The notes under the pieces were generated by a model, which saw nothing but the letters and a program-made list of their open reading frames with translations, made no database searches and had not been told where the DNA came from. A stretch of DNA of 64,000 nucleotides. Origin: an uncultured Pelagibacteraceae bacterium. Lineage in GTDB: Bacteria; Pseudomonadota; Alphaproteobacteria; Pelagibacterales; Pelagibacteraceae. The stretch covers positions 1 to 64,000 of the forward strand of contig CACNFB010000002.1 in assembly GCA_902619665.1 (NCBI GenBank), written 5' to 3'. Position numbers and translations under genes: made by a program. Below are positions 11,747-22,987 of the stretch, piece after piece (position 1 is the stretch's first letter; each line of letters starts with the position of its first letter).

Positions 11747-12217
11747 ATGTCTCGTAAAAAAAGTTCCTCAAAAAAAATTATTTCATTAGATGCAAAATAT
11801 AAATCACCAATAATTCCAAAATTAATAAATTCTCTAATGTACGACGGAAAAAAAACTATTGCAGAAAAAATTGTATATGATGCGATAGATAAAATTAAAT
11901 CTAAATCTAAAGATGAGCCAATAACAATATTCAATCAAGCAATTACAAATATTAAACCAACTGTTGAAGTTAGATCAAGACGAGTAGGTGGTGCAACTTA
12001 TCAAGTGCCTGTTGAGGTAAAATCTAAAAGATCGCAAGCTTTAGCGATCAGATGGCTTATAGATGCATCAAGAAAAAGAAAAGATAAAAAAATGTCTGAT
12101 AAAATTTTTAATGAGATTTACGATGCATATCAAAATAGAGGATCAGCAATTAAAAAAAAAGAGGACACTCATAAAATGGCAGAGTCAAATAAAGCTTTTG
12201 CACATTTTAGATGGTAA
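11747..12217 (+). CDS. rpsG: 30S ribosomal protein S7
   Basis: NIKPTVEVRSRRVGGATYQVPVEV; NKAFAHFRW end. Confidence 0.98.
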   Translation: MSRKKSSSKKIISLDAKYKSPIIPKLINSLMYDGKKTIAEKIVYDAIDKIKSKSKDEPITIFNQAITNIKPTVEVRSRRVGGATYQVPVEVKSKRSQALAIRWLIDASRKRKDKKMSDKIFNEIYDAYQNRGSAIKKKEDTHKMAESNKAFAHFRW

Positions 12218-12223
12218 TATTAA

Positions 12224-14302
12224 ATGGCTAGAACACACAAATTAGATAAATATAGAAATATTGGTATCATGGCCCACATTGATGCTGGTAAAACAACAAC
12301 TACTGAGAGAATCTTATATTATACTGGAAAGAGTCATAAAATTGGAGAAGTACATGACGGTGCAGCGACTATGGATTGGATGGAACAAGAACAAGAAAGA
12401 GGTATTACAATTACATCTGCTGCTACAACTTGTTTTTGGAACGATCATAGAATTAACATTATTGATACTCCCGGTCACGTAGATTTTACAATTGAGGTTG
12501 AGAGATCTTTAAAAGTTCTTGATGGTGCTGTTGCAGTATTTGATGGCGTAGCAGGTGTTGAGCCTCAATCAGAAACAGTATGGAGACAAGCAGATAAATA
12601 TAAAGTTCCAAGAATATGTTTTGTTAATAAACTTGATAGAACTGGAGCGGATTTTTTTAGATGTGTTGACATGATTAAAGATAGGTTAGGAGCCAAACCT
12701 CTAGTAATGCAAATTCCTATAGGAATAGAAGCTTCATTACAAGGCGTTGTAGATCTTGTAAAAATGAAAGCTATAGTTTGGAAAAACGAAGATTTAGGGG
12801 CTGCTTGGGAGGAAAAAGATATTCCAGCTGATCTAAAAGAAATTACAAATAAATATAGACAAGAATTAGTAGAAACTGCAGTTGAACAAGATGAAAAGTT
12901 AATGGAAAGTTACTTAAATGGAGAAGAAATAAAAAATGAGGATTTAAAAAAATGTATAAGAAAAGGATGTTTAAATTTCAATTTTGTTCCTGTTTTAACA
13001 GGATCTGCCTTTAAAAATAAGGGTGTGCAACCCCTATTAGACGCAGTAGTAGATTATTTGCCTAGTCCGGTTGATATAGGCTCAATCAATGGTACTAAAC
13101 CGAATTCCGAGGATATTGTAGAAATGAAATTTGAAGATAATGCCCCTTTTTCAGCATTAGCATTTAAAGTTGCAAATGATCCTTTTGTAGGTTCTTTAAC
13201 ATTTATAAGGATTTATTCTGGAACAGTTAAATCCGGAACCGGAATTTATAACACCTCCAAGGATAAAGAGGAAAGAGTTGGTAGAATGTTGTTAATGCAT
13301 GCAAACTCTAGGGAGGATATTAAAGAGGCTAATGCTGGAGATATTGTCGCTTTAGCTGGATTAAAATACACTATAACAGGACATACATTGGCTGATGAAG
13401 ACAGCCCAGTTTTGCTTGAGCCGATGGAGTTTCCAGATCCAGTAATAGAAATTGCAGTTGAGCCTAAAACGAAAGGTGACCAAGAAAAAATGGGAGAAGC
13501 ACTAGGAAGATTAGCAAAAGAAGATCCATCATTTAGAGTTACCTCAGATGAGGAGTCTGGACAGACAATAATTAAAGGCATGGGTGAACTTCATTTGGAT
13601 ATTATCGTTGACAGAATGAAAAGAGAATTTAAAGTTGAAGCAAATATTGGTGCACCTCAAGTTGCATATAGAGAAACAATCCTAAAAAATTCAGAATTTG
13701 ATTATACGCACAAAAAGCAAAGTGGTGGAGCAGGTCAATTCGCTAGAGTGAAATTATCTGTTGAACCTCTAGAGCCGGGCAAAGGTAGAGAAGTTGAAAG
13801 CAAAATTAAAGGTGGCGCAATTCCAAAAGAATTTATTCCTGGTGTTGAAAAGGGCATAGAAAGCGTTTCTGATTCAGGAATTTTAGCTGGTTTTCCAATA
13901 ATAGATTACAAAGTTACAATTTTAGATGGATTACATCATGATGTTGACTCGAGTGTATTGGCATTTGAATTAGCATCAAGACAATGTTTTAAAGAAGCAT
14001 GCAATAGAGCAACATTAAAATTATTAGAACCTATTATGAGAGTAGAAGTAGTAACACCAGAGGACTACATGGGCGATGTAATTGGAGACTTAAACAGCAG
14101 AAGAGGTCAAATAAACACTCAGGAACAAAGAGGGAATGCAACAGTTATTACAGCAATGGTGCCTTTAGCAAATATGTTTGGATACATTAATGCTCTAAGA
14201 TCAATGTCACAAGGCCGAGCGCAATACTCAATGTTCTTTGATCATTACGATAAAGTTCCTCAAAATGTTCAAGATGAAGTAACTAAAAAAACAGGATCTT
14301 AA
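12224..14302 (+). CDS. fusA: Elongation factor G
   Basis: [53 protein letters not shown]. Confidence 0.99.
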   Translation: MARTHKLDKYRNIGIMAHIDAGKTTTTERILYYTGKSHKIGEVHDGAATMDWMEQEQERGITITSAATTCFWNDHRINIIDTPGHVDFTIEVERSLKVLDGAVAVFDGVAGVEPQSETVWRQADKYKVPRICFVNKLDRTGADFFRCVDMIKDRLGAKPLVMQIPIGIEASLQGVVDLVKMKAIVWKNEDLGAAWEEKDIPADLKEITNKYRQELVETAVEQDEKLMESYLNGEEIKNEDLKKCIRKGCLNFNFVPVLTGSAFKNKGVQPLLDAVVDYLPSPVDIGSINGTKPNSEDIVEMKFEDNAPFSALAFKVANDPFVGSLTFIRIYSGTVKSGTGIYNTSKDKEERVGRMLLMHANSREDIKEANAGDIVALAGLKYTITGHTLADEDSPVLLEPMEFPDPVIEIAVEPKTKGDQEKMGEALGRLAKEDPSFRVTSDEESGQTIIKGMGELHLDIIVDRMKREFKVEANIGAPQVAYRETILKNSEFDYTHKKQSGGAGQFARVKLSVEPLEPGKGREVESKIKGGAIPKEFIPGVEKGIESVSDSGILAGFPIIDYKVTILDGLHHDVDSSVLAFELASRQCFKEACNRATLKLLEPIMRVEVVTPEDYMGDVIGDLNSRRGQINTQEQRGNATVITAMVPLANMFGYINALRSMSQGRAQYSMFFDHYDKVPQNVQDEVTKKTGS

Positions 14303-14305
14303 TAA

Positions 14306-14614
14306 ATGGAAAAACAAAATATAAGAATTAAGTTGAGGGCATACGACAATAAGGTTTTAGACCAGTCAACAGAGGAAATAGTAAATACAGTTAAAAGAAC
14401 TGGTGCTAATATTAAAGGGCCAATACCCCTTCCAACCAAAATTGAAAGATATACCGTTTTGAGATCCCCTCATATTGATAAAAAAAGTAGAGAACAATTT
14501 GAAACAAGAACCCATAAAAGATTAATAGACATAATTGAACCAACACCACAAACTGTAGAGGCATTAATGAAATTAGATTTAGCCTCAGGTGTAGATGTGG
14601 AGATTAAAATTTAA
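14306..14614 (+). CDS. rpsJ: 30S ribosomal protein S10
   Basis: [48 protein letters not shown]. Confidence 0.99.
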   Translation: MEKQNIRIKLRAYDNKVLDQSTEEIVNTVKRTGANIKGPIPLPTKIERYTVLRSPHIDKKSREQFETRTHKRLIDIIEPTPQTVEALMKLDLASGVDVEIKI

Positions 14615-15324
14615 TGATTGAAATAGGCTTAATTGGAAAAAAAATTGGGATGACTAGAGAATTTTATAAATCTGGGCAGTCTATTCCTGTAACTGTAATT
14701 AAATTTGATACAGGTAGAGTGATACAATTGCTATCAAAGGAAAAAAATGGATATAATGCTGTTCAAATAGGTTTTGGAAAAATTAAAAATTCAAAACTAT
14801 CAAAACAAATGAAGGGATATTTTGCAAAAAAAAATACAGAACCAAAAAAAATACTAAAGGAATTTAGGGTTAAAAGTTTAGAAAATTTCAAAGAGGGAAA
14901 TGAAATAGGCATAGAAATATTTAAAGATACAAAATTTGTAGACATTAAATCAAAAACAATTGGAAAAGGCTTTGCAGGAGCTATGAAAAGGCATAACTTT
15001 GCAGGCTTAAGGGCATCCCACGGCGTTTCAATATCACACAGAGCGCATGGGTCAACTGGACAAAACCAAGATCCAGGAAAAGTATTTAAAAATAAAAAAA
15101 TGGCTGGTCATATGGGTGATAAAATTAGAACCATGCAAAACATTGAAATAATTAAATCAGATCCTGAAAATAATTTATTGTTTTTAAAAGGGTCAATACC
15201 TGGATCAAAAAATACCCAGGTTGTCGTAAAAGAGTCAGTTAAAAATGTTCGGAAACTTACAATGAATGAAAAAATTGAGAAAATTGAAAAATTAAAAAAA
15301 ATACCAGAAAAAAAGAAAAAATAA
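14614..15324 (+). CDS. rplC: 50S ribosomal protein L3
   Basis: GLIGKKIGMTREF; FAGLRASHGVSISHRAHGSTGQNQDPGKVFKNKKMAGHMG. Confidence 0.98.
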   Translation: MIEIGLIGKKIGMTREFYKSGQSIPVTVIKFDTGRVIQLLSKEKNGYNAVQIGFGKIKNSKLSKQMKGYFAKKNTEPKKILKEFRVKSLENFKEGNEIGIEIFKDTKFVDIKSKTIGKGFAGAMKRHNFAGLRASHGVSISHRAHGSTGQNQDPGKVFKNKKMAGHMGDKIRTMQNIEIIKSDPENNLLFLKGSIPGSKNTQVVVKESVKNVRKLTMNEKIEKIEKLKKIPEKKKK

Positions 15325-15948
15325 ATGAAGTTAGATAAAATTAGTTTAGACGGAAAAAAAACATCTATAGAAGTTACAGATAAAATCTTCTCATCTAAAG
15401 TTAATGAAAAGTTAATTAGTAAAGTGATTTATAAAACAAACGCAAATTACAAAGGAAGAAAGGCTAAGACTAAACAAAAAAATGAAATAATTGGTTCTAC
15501 TTCTAAAATTTATGCTCAAAAAGGGACTGGTAACGCAAGACATGCAAGTAGGAAAGCACCAATATTTGTTGGTGGAGGTATAGCACATGGTCCTAAAGGT
15601 GAAACAAAATATAAGAAGAGAAAATTAAACAAAAATGAAAAAAAATTAGGTATTGCATCAATACTGACAAAAAAAAATAAATTGAATGACATAATAATTT
15701 TCAACGACTTCTCAAAAGCAATTAAAAAAACAAAAGAAATGAATTTAATCTTAAAAAAATTTCACGCCATTAATAGCATTCTTATTTTAGACAAAAACTC
15801 AAAAAATAATATTGATAAAGCAGTAAGAAATATTCCAAATGTAAAATGTACTGATGTAAATCATTTTAGTGCATTTGATATAATTAAATATAAAAAAATA
15901 ATTTTTACAGAAACATCATTAAAAGAATTGGAAAAAAGGTATAATTAG
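15325..15948 (+). CDS. rplD: 50S ribosomal protein L4
   Basis: IYAQKGTGNARHASRKAPIFVGGGIAHGPK. Confidence 0.97.
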   Translation: MKLDKISLDGKKTSIEVTDKIFSSKVNEKLISKVIYKTNANYKGRKAKTKQKNEIIGSTSKIYAQKGTGNARHASRKAPIFVGGGIAHGPKGETKYKKRKLNKNEKKLGIASILTKKNKLNDIIIFNDFSKAIKKTKEMNLILKKFHAINSILILDKNSKNNIDKAVRNIPNVKCTDVNHFSAFDIIKYKKIIFTETSLKELEKRYN

Positions 15949-16242
15949 ATGAGTAAAATTAATTTATATGATACAATAGTCGGACCAATTATTACCGAAA
16001 AGTCTACTAATCTTTCATCTTTAAACAAAGTTGTATTTAAAGTTATTAATACTGCTAATAAAAAAAATCTTAAAAATAATATAGAAAAAATTTTTAAAGT
16101 TAATGTTACAAAAATAAATATCATTAATAAAAGAAATAGAACAAAGTTTACTAGAGGCAGAACAGTAAAAGTCAGAGGTTATAAAAAAGCAATTGTAACA
16201 CTTAAAAAGGGTCAAAGTATTGATTTAACAACAGGAATTTAA
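15949..16242 (+). CDS. rplW: 50S ribosomal protein L23
   Basis: YDTIVGPIITEKSTNLS; position rplD-rplW-rplB. Confidence 0.96.
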   Translation: MSKINLYDTIVGPIITEKSTNLSSLNKVVFKVINTANKKNLKNNIEKIFKVNVTKINIINKRNRTKFTRGRTVKVRGYKKAIVTLKKGQSIDLTTGI

Positions 16243-17075
16243 TGAGCTTAAAAACATTTAAACCATATACAAAATCTACAAGAGGCACTATCTTAGTTGA
16301 CAGAAGTAAAGTCTGGAAGGGTAAACCATACAAACCTCTTACTACTGTTAAATATTCTTCGAGTGGGAGAAATAACCAAGGAAGAATCACAGCTAGAAAT
16401 ATAGGAGGTGGTCATAAACAAAAATATAGATTAATAGATTTTTATAGAAAAAAGAAAGGATCAAATGCCGAAGTTGAAAGGGTTGAATACGATCCTAATA
16501 GATCTTGTTATATCATGTTAGTAAAATTTGAAGATGGAGAAAAATATTATTATTTAGCACCCCAAGGTATAAAAATTGGTGATAAGATATCTAATGGTGA
16601 AGACTCAGAAATTAAAGTTGGGAATTGTTTGCCTTTATCCGAGATACCTGTAGGTATTAATATACATAATGTTGAAATAAATCCGGGTGGCGGAGGAAAA
16701 ATTGCGAGATCCGCTGGCACCTCTGTTTCAATCTCTGGAACTGATGGAAATTATTCAATAATTAAAATGACTTCAGGAGAAATTAGAAGAATTGATTCAA
16801 GATCATTGGCCACAATTGGAGTACTTTCAAATCCAGATCAAAAAAACATTAAAATTGGTAAAGCAGGTAGATCAAGATGGTTAGGTAAAAGACCCCATAC
16901 TAGAGGAGTAGTAATGAATCCTGTAGACCATCCGCATGGTGGCGGGGAAGGAAAAACTGCCGGAGGTAGACATCCTGTATCAAGAACAGGTCAATCAGCT
17001 AAGGGTTTAAAAACTAGAGACAACAAAAGAACAGATAAATATATAGTTAGAAGAAGGAAAAAGAAAAAAGGATAG
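16242..17075 (+). CDS. rplB: 50S ribosomal protein L2
   Basis: GRNNQGRITARNIGGGHKQKYRLIDF; VVMNPVDHPHGGGEGK. Confidence 0.99.
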   Translation: MSLKTFKPYTKSTRGTILVDRSKVWKGKPYKPLTTVKYSSSGRNNQGRITARNIGGGHKQKYRLIDFYRKKKGSNAEVERVEYDPNRSCYIMLVKFEDGEKYYYLAPQGIKIGDKISNGEDSEIKVGNCLPLSEIPVGINIHNVEINPGGGGKIARSAGTSVSISGTDGNYSIIKMTSGEIRRIDSRSLATIGVLSNPDQKNIKIGKAGRSRWLGKRPHTRGVVMNPVDHPHGGGEGKTAGGRHPVSRTGQSAKGLKTRDNKRTDKYIVRRRKKKKG

Positions 17076-17078
17076 TTT

Positions 17079-17378
17079 ATGGCAAGATCAGTTTGGAAAG
17101 GTCCATTTGTTGAAGAAAGCTTAATTAAAAAAGCAGAAAAACAAAAAAATGAAACTAATAAAAAACCAATAAAAACATGGTCAAGAAAATCAACTATAAT
17201 ACCAGATTTTATAGGATTAAGTTTTTTAATTTATAATGGTAAAAAATTTATTCCATTAACAATTTCTGAGGATATGGTGGGACATAAATTTGGAGAGTTT
17301 GCGCCAACGAGACAATTTTTTGGACATACACCAGCAGATAAAAAAGCAAAAGAGGATGAAACTAAAGATAAAAAATAG
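17079..17378 (+). CDS. rpsS: 30S ribosomal protein S19
   Basis: [31 protein letters not shown]. Confidence 0.98.
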   Translation: MARSVWKGPFVEESLIKKAEKQKNETNKKPIKTWSRKSTIIPDFIGLSFLIYNGKKFIPLTISEDMVGHKFGEFAPTRQFFGHTPADKKAKEDETKDKK

Positions 17379-17387
17379 ATATAACAT

Positions 17388-17786
17388 ATGAAAAAGATCA
17401 AAAAAAATTATGAATTAAATTTAGTTAGATCTGTGAACAAGAATGTTAGATCAAGTACAAGAAAACTTAAACCTATTTTGAAAGCTTTAATTGGTAAGAA
17501 AGTTGATTACGCTCTTAGAGACTTGGAATTTTCAAACAAAAGAATATGTGGTGATGTAAAAAAAACACTTGCCTCTGCAATTGCTAATGCTGAAAATAAT
17601 TATCAATATGATATTGATAAACTTGTAGTTAAAGAAGCATATTGTGGAAAACAAATTATAATGAAAAGATTTAGACCACGAGCTAAGGGTAGAGCTGCCC
17701 CTATTATCAAACCATACTCAAATTTAACAATTATTCTGTCTGAGTTAAAACAGGATAAAAAGGAGAAACATGGGACAAAAAGTTAA
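17388..17786 (+). CDS. rplV: 50S ribosomal protein L22
   Basis: [50 protein letters not shown]. Confidence 0.97.
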   Translation: MKKIKKNYELNLVRSVNKNVRSSTRKLKPILKALIGKKVDYALRDLEFSNKRICGDVKKTLASAIANAENNYQYDIDKLVVKEAYCGKQIIMKRFRPRAKGRAAPIIKPYSNLTIILSELKQDKKEKHGTKS

Positions 17787-18429
17787 TCCAGTAGGATATA
17801 GACTTGGTATTAATAGAGGTTGGGACTCTGTTTGGTATGCAAAGAAAAAAGATTTTGGAAAGTTCTTGATTGAGGATTTTAAAATAAGGGATTATATAAA
17901 AAAAAATGTTATTAATTCAGGTGTATCCAAAGTAATGATTGAAAGAACTTCTAAAAAATGTTTTGTGACTATTTATACATCAAGACCTGGATTCGTAATT
18001 GGTAAAAAAGGAAGCGATATAGAAAAAATTAAAAATAAATTATCTGGGTTAACTTCCAATGAAGTAAATCTAAATATAAAAGAGGTAAAAAAACCTGAAA
18101 CTAATAGTTTTTTAGTAGCAGAAAACATAGCTCAACAATTAGTAAAAAGAGTGTCTTACAGAAGAGCAATGAAAAGAGCCATGCAATCAGCCTTAAGACT
18201 TGGAGCAAAGGGAATAAAAGTTTCTGTTAGTGGAAGACTAGGCGGAAATGAAATTGCAAGAACAGAATGGTTAAGAGAAGGAAGTATTCCTTCCCATACA
18301 CTAAGAGCAGATATTGATTATGCTGAGTCAGAGGCCTTAACAACCTATGGCATTATAGGTATAAAAGTTTGGATTTATAAAGGAGAGATTTTTTCAAAAG
18401 AATTTAGTCAGGAGACAAATAAAAAATAA
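17770..18429 (+). CDS. rpsC: 30S ribosomal protein S3
   Basis: [41 protein letters not shown]. Confidence 0.99.
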   Translation: MGQKVNPVGYRLGINRGWDSVWYAKKKDFGKFLIEDFKIRDYIKKNVINSGVSKVMIERTSKKCFVTIYTSRPGFVIGKKGSDIEKIKNKLSGLTSNEVNLNIKEVKKPETNSFLVAENIAQQLVKRVSYRRAMKRAMQSALRLGAKGIKVSVSGRLGGNEIARTEWLREGSIPSHTLRADIDYAESEALTTYGIIGIKVWIYKGEIFSKEFSQETNKK

Positions 18430-18431
18430 TT

Positions 18432-18842
18432 ATGCTTCAGCCAACGAGAACAAAATTTAGAAAAGCTCACAAAGGCAGAATTCATGGCAATGCTTCAAGA
18501 TGCAATATAATGAATTATGGTTCGTTCGGTTTAAAAGCTTTACAACCTGAAAGAGTAATATCTAAACAAATAGAGGCAGCTAGGGTTGCTTTAACAAGAC
18601 ATATGAAAAGACAAGGAAGAGTTTGGACAAGAGTGTTTCCAAATATACCAGTATCTAAAAAACCTACAGAAGTTAGAATGGGTAAAGGTAAGGGTTCACC
18701 AGAGTTTTGGGCTTGTAGAGTAAAACCAGGAAGAATATTATTTGAGGTTGACGGTGTTTCTGAGCAGATTGCAAAAGAGGCTCTGTATAAAGCTTCAGCA
18801 AAATTACCTATAAAAACTAAATTTATTAGGAGATTTTCTTAA
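18432..18842 (+). CDS. rplP: 50S ribosomal protein L16
   Basis: [44 protein letters not shown]. Confidence 0.99.
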   Translation: MLQPTRTKFRKAHKGRIHGNASRCNIMNYGSFGLKALQPERVISKQIEAARVALTRHMKRQGRVWTRVFPNIPVSKKPTEVRMGKGKGSPEFWACRVKPGRILFEVDGVSEQIAKEALYKASAKLPIKTKFIRRFS

Positions 18843-19033
18843 TGAAAAAAAGTGAATTTAAAAAACTGACGTTAGATAAAGCTAAAAAAGATTTAGAAAA
18901 AAGCAAAAAAGATCTTTTTAATCTGAGATTTCAAAAAATAAATGGTCAGCTTACTAATACATCTAAATTTAATCAATTAAAGAAAACCATCGCTAAATTA
19001 TTAACTTTTATAGAGAGAAAAAAAAATGCCTAA
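18842..19033 (+). CDS. rpmC: 50S ribosomal protein L29
   Basis: 63 aa; [22 protein letters not shown]; position between rplP and rpsQ. Confidence 0.95.
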   Translation: MKKSEFKKLTLDKAKKDLEKSKKDLFNLRFQKINGQLTNTSKFNQLKKTIAKLLTFIERKKNA

Positions 19034-19262
19034 GAAAATATTAAGTGGAACTGTTGTAAGTGATAAGCCAAACAAGACAATTACAGTTTTGGTTGAGCGA
19101 AAGTATCAACATCCTTTATTTAAAAAAGTAATAAAAGTTAAAAAAAAATTTAGCGCTCATGATGAGAATAATAAATTTAAGAATGGAGATAAAGTAAAAA
19201 TAATAGAATGTAGGCCTTATTCAAAAACAAAAAAATTTGAAGTTATGGAGGACAACAAGTGA
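19026..19262 (+). CDS. rpsQ: 30S ribosomal protein S17
   Basis: [57 protein letters not shown]. Confidence 0.97.
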   Translation: MPKKILSGTVVSDKPNKTITVLVERKYQHPLFKKVIKVKKKFSAHDENNKFKNGDKVKIIECRPYSKTKKFEVMEDNK

Positions 19263-19627
19263 TACAAGTACAAACAGAGCTTAATGTAGCGGACAATACT
19301 GGAGCTAAAAGAATTGAATGTATAAAGGTTTTAGGAGGTTCTAAAAGAAGATATGCGAGTATTGGTGATACTATTGTTGTTGCTGTTAAAGAAGCAATAC
19401 CAAAGGGGAAAGTTAAAAAAGGTTCTGTACATAAAGCTGTAGTTGTAAGAGTCAAAAAAGGTATTCATAGAGATGATGGATCAAAGGTTAAATTCGATAA
19501 CAATGCTGCTGTATTAACCGATGATAAAGGTGAACCAATAGGAACTAGAATATTCGGACCTGTTACCAGAGAGTTAAGAGGTAGAGGACAAATGAAAATT
19601 ATATCGCTTGCACCGGAGGTAATCTAA
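19259..19627 (+). CDS. rplN: 50S ribosomal protein L14
   Basis: [40 protein letters not shown]. Confidence 0.99.
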   Translation: MIQVQTELNVADNTGAKRIECIKVLGGSKRRYASIGDTIVVAVKEAIPKGKVKKGSVHKAVVVRVKKGIHRDDGSKVKFDNNAAVLTDDKGEPIGTRIFGPVTRELRGRGQMKIISLAPEVI

Positions 19628-19870
19628 ATGATTAAAAAAGGATCAGATGTAAAAATATTAACAGGTAAAGATAAAAATAAAACTGGTGAGGTAATTGAAG
19701 TTGACAGATATAATAGCAGAGTCAAAGTTAAGGGTTCAAACATTATAAAAAAGCATGTAAAAACGACAAAAGATAAAAAAGGTGGAATATTTGAAAAAGA
19801 AAATTTTATACATATTTCAAACGTAGTTATTTTAAAAAAAGAAAAGAAAAAGGAAACTAATAAACAGTAA
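19628..19870 (+). CDS. rplX: 50S ribosomal protein L24 (short form)
   Basis: [26 protein letters not shown], a KOW motif; position rplN-rplX-rplE; 80 aa. Confidence 0.94.
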   Translation: MIKKGSDVKILTGKDKNKTGEVIEVDRYNSRVKVKGSNIIKKHVKTTKDKKGGIFEKENFIHISNVVILKKEKKKETNKQ

Positions 19871-20424
19871 TGACACCAAGATTAAAAGAACTTTATAAAA
19901 ACGAAATCAAAAATTTTCTTAAAGAAAAGTATGGTTTTAAAAACCTAAATATGTCACCAGAGTTAGAAAAAATTGTGATAAACATGGGTCTCGGTATTGA
20001 TGGCAATGATAGTAAAATTATAAAATCTTGTGAGGAAGATTTATCTAAAATTACTGGACAAAAGCCTGTTATAACTAAGTTTAGAAAATCTATTTCAAAT
20101 TTTAAAACAAGGAAAAATACTAAAGCTGGTCTAAAAGTGACCTTGAGAAGAAATAAAATGTATGAATTTATTGACAGATTAGTAAATATTGCCTTACCAC
20201 GTATTAAAGACTTTAGAGGATTATCATCGAATGGATTTGACTTGTTTGGCAATTATACATTCGGAGTTAAAGAACATATAATATTTCCTGAAGTTAATTT
20301 TGATAAAGTAGATAAAATTAGAGGGCTAGATATTACAATTGTTATTAAATCAATGTCAAAAGAACATAGCTTGGAATTATTAAAAAAATTTAACTTTCCA
20401 TTTAAAGCTGAAAGGAGCAATTAA
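19870..20424 (+). CDS. rplE: 50S ribosomal protein L5
   Basis: KFRKSISNFKTRKNTKAGLKVTLR; ALPRIKDFRGLSSNGFDLFGNYTFGVKEHIIFPE. Confidence 0.98.
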   Translation: MTPRLKELYKNEIKNFLKEKYGFKNLNMSPELEKIVINMGLGIDGNDSKIIKSCEEDLSKITGQKPVITKFRKSISNFKTRKNTKAGLKVTLRRNKMYEFIDRLVNIALPRIKDFRGLSSNGFDLFGNYTFGVKEHIIFPEVNFDKVDKIRGLDITIVIKSMSKEHSLELLKKFNFPFKAERSN

Positions 20425-20729
20425 TGGCAAAACTTAGTTCTGTAAATAAAAATAATAGAAGAATTAAACTTTCAGAAAAATTTTTTAAAAAAAGGGAAAA
20501 ATTAAAAAAAATTGTTATGAACAAAAAATTGCCACTAGAAGAAAGATTTAAAGCACAACAAAAATTATCAAAATTACCAAGAAATTCGGCAAAAAATAGA
20601 GTTAGAAATAGGTGTCAGATTACTGGACGACCACACGGTGTTTATAGAAAATTAAAAATTTCAAGAATTGCTCTTAGACAGTTAGGACTTCAGGGTAAAA
20701 TTCCAGGAATGGTCAAATCAAGTTGGTAG
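20424..20729 (+). CDS. rpsN: 30S ribosomal protein S14
   Basis: NSAKNRVRNRCQITGRPHGVYRKLKISRIALRQLGLQGKIPGMVKSSW. Confidence 0.98.
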   Translation: MAKLSSVNKNNRRIKLSEKFFKKREKLKKIVMNKKLPLEERFKAQQKLSKLPRNSAKNRVRNRCQITGRPHGVYRKLKISRIALRQLGLQGKIPGMVKSSW

Positions 20730-20741
20730 AAAGGACGTATT

Positions 20742-21137
20742 ATGAGTTTAAGTGACCCGATAGGAGATATGTTAGCTAGGATAAAGAATTCTCAAATGAG
20801 AAATCATAAAAAAGTAGAGATGCCTTCATCAAATTTTAAAACAAAAATTGCAGATGTTTTAAAAAATGAGGGTTATATAAATAATTTTAATGTAGAAAAT
20901 AATAATAATAAAAATATTTTAACTATAGATCTTAAATATAATTCAGGATCTCCAGTTATTTCAGTAATAGAGAGAGTCTCAAAACCAGGAAGAAGAATAT
21001 TTTCTAGTGCTGAAAGTCTGCCAAAAATAAATAATGGACTTGGTATTGCCATAGTGTCAACACCAAAAGGTGTAATGACCGATATTGAAGCAAGAAAACA
21101 AAAAATTGGTGGAGAGATAATTTGTAAGGTTTTTTAA
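20742..21137 (+). CDS. rpsH: 30S ribosomal protein S8
   Basis: SDPIGDMLARIKNSQMR; GLGIAIVSTPKGVMTDIEARKQKIGGEIICKVF. Confidence 0.98.
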   Translation: MSLSDPIGDMLARIKNSQMRNHKKVEMPSSNFKTKIADVLKNEGYINNFNVENNNNKNILTIDLKYNSGSPVISVIERVSKPGRRIFSSAESLPKINNGLGIAIVSTPKGVMTDIEARKQKIGGEIICKVF

Positions 21138-21676
21138 TGTCAAAGATTGGAAAAATAAATATTGCTATACCTGAAAAAGTTAAAGTTATTCTATCAGGTT
21201 CAGATATAAATATAGAAGGTCCTTTAGGAAAACAATCTATTAAAATTAATTTAGACGTATTTGATTTAAAGGTGAATGAAGGGAAAGATATTACAATTAA
21301 ACCAAAAAAGATTGATGATACTACAAAAAGACTTTGGGGAATGAATAGAAGTTTAATCAATAATGCAATAATAGGTTCAAGTGTAGGTTTTGAAAAAATA
21401 CTTGAATTAAATGGAGTTGGATATAGAGCAGCTCTGAAGGGTAATCAATTAAATCTTCAGCTTGGTTTTAGTCATGACATTAATTTTGATATTCCTAAAG
21501 ATATAAAAATTGCAGTTGAAAAGCAGACTATTATAAAAATTAATGGAGTAGATAAGCAAAAAGTAGGCATGGTTGCATCTGAAATAAAGTCATTTAGACC
21601 TCCTGAACCTTATAAGGGCAAAGGTATAAGAGAAAAAGGCCAATATGTTTTGAAAAAAGAGGGAAAGAAAAAATAA
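21137..21676 (+). CDS. rplF: 50S ribosomal protein L6
   Basis: [49 protein letters not shown]. Confidence 0.98.
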   Translation: MSKIGKINIAIPEKVKVILSGSDINIEGPLGKQSIKINLDVFDLKVNEGKDITIKPKKIDDTTKRLWGMNRSLINNAIIGSSVGFEKILELNGVGYRAALKGNQLNLQLGFSHDINFDIPKDIKIAVEKQTIIKINGVDKQKVGMVASEIKSFRPPEPYKGKGIREKGQYVLKKEGKKK

Positions 21677-22032
21677 TGAAATTAAATACAACACAAAGAA
21701 AAAAATTTAGGGTTAGAAACAAACTTAAGAAAAATGCTAATAAAGACAGATATAGACTAAGTGTATCAAGAAGCTTAAAAAATTTCTCAGCACAGATAAT
21801 AGATGACGCTAATAACAAGACTTTATTGTCTGCTTCATCTATTGAAAAAGATATTAAAAGTAGCCCTAAAACAAATAAAATTTCAACTTCGAGAATTGTT
21901 GCAGAAAAATTAGCAAAAAAAGCCTTAGATAAAAAAATTAAGAAAATTTATTTTGACAGAGGAAAATTTAAATATCATGGAAGAGTTAAAGAATTCGCTG
22001 AAACATTGAGAAAAAATGGAATGGAATTTTAA
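21676..22032 (+). CDS. rplR: 50S ribosomal protein L18
   Basis: [49 protein letters not shown]. Confidence 0.97.
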   Translation: MKLNTTQRKKFRVRNKLKKNANKDRYRLSVSRSLKNFSAQIIDDANNKTLLSASSIEKDIKSSPKTNKISTSRIVAEKLAKKALDKKIKKIYFDRGKFKYHGRVKEFAETLRKNGMEF

Positions 22033-22530
22033 ATGCAAAAAGATGATTTTATAGAAAAACTTGTGCACGTTAACAGAATAACGAAAGTTGTAAAGGGTGG
22101 CCGTAGATTTGGTTTTTCAGCTCTAGTTGTTGTTGGAAATCAAAATGGTAAAATTGGTATTGCGCATGCAAAAGCTAAACAAGTTCCAGATGCAATTAAA
22201 AAAGCTAATGAATTAGCCAGAAGAAACTTAGTACAAATACCGTTAAGAGAAGGAAGAACTATACACCATGATATATTTGGCAAAGACGGTGCAGGAAAAA
22301 TTAAAATGCGTGCGGCTCCAAAGGGAACAGGAATTATTGCAGGTGGGCCTGTTCGGGCTGTTTGTGAAGTACTAGGTATTAGAGATGTTGTGGCAAAATC
22401 TCTAGGTACAGCAAATCCACATAACGTTATCAGAGCTTGTCTAAAAGCATTGAAAAAACAAAATTCACCAAAACAAATCTCTATTATAAGAAACAAAAAA
22501 ATTGCAGAAATAATAGAAAAAAGAGGTTAA
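22033..22530 (+). CDS. rpsE: 30S ribosomal protein S5
   Basis: [40 protein letters not shown]. Confidence 0.98.
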   Translation: MQKDDFIEKLVHVNRITKVVKGGRRFGFSALVVVGNQNGKIGIAHAKAKQVPDAIKKANELARRNLVQIPLREGRTIHHDIFGKDGAGKIKMRAAPKGTGIIAGGPVRAVCEVLGIRDVVAKSLGTANPHNVIRACLKALKKQNSPKQISIIRNKKIAEIIEKRG

Positions 22531-22980
22531 ATGTTAAATAGTTTAAAAAAGATTAAACAAAAAAAATTAAGAGTTGGCAGAGGAATTGGCTCAGGTAAAG
22601 GTAAGACTTCTGGCAGGGGTATTAAAGGACAAAAATCTAGATCGGGAGTAGCTATAAAAAGTTTTGAGGGTGGACAGATGCCACTATATAGAAGACTTCC
22701 AAAAAGAGGTTTTAATGTTATTGGAAAAAAAGAAATAGGTTCATTAAATCTTTCAGAAATACAATCTTTTATTGAGTTAAAAAAACTAAAATTAACTGAT
22801 AAAATTGATTTAGCTCTTTTAAAGAAACTTAATATTATTAAAAAAAAATATAAAAAACTTAAAGTTCTTGGAAAGGGTGAGGTAAAAGAAAAATTAAACC
22901 TAGAAGTAAATTTTTTGTCTAATTCTGCAAAAACTAAGTTAGAAAAATCAGGCTCAATTATCAAAATCATTAACAAATAA
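22531..22980 (+). CDS. rplO: 50S ribosomal protein L15
   Basis: [42 protein letters not shown]. Confidence 0.98.
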   Translation: MLNSLKKIKQKKLRVGRGIGSGKGKTSGRGIKGQKSRSGVAIKSFEGGQMPLYRRLPKRGFNVIGKKEIGSLNLSEIQSFIELKKLKLTDKIDLALLKKLNIIKKKYKKLKVLGKGEVKEKLNLEVNFLSNSAKTKLEKSGSIIKIINK

Positions 22981-22987
22981 CTATAAT

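Noticed and set aside
12063-12245. 60-aa plus-strand ORF overlapping rpsG and fusA
   Set aside because: Alternative frame of rpsG; Lys-rich translation with no family resemblance.
22527-22976. 149-aa minus-strand ORF almost exactly antisense to rplO
   Set aside because: Shadow ORF caused by codon bias on the opposite strand; rplO is clearly the real gene.
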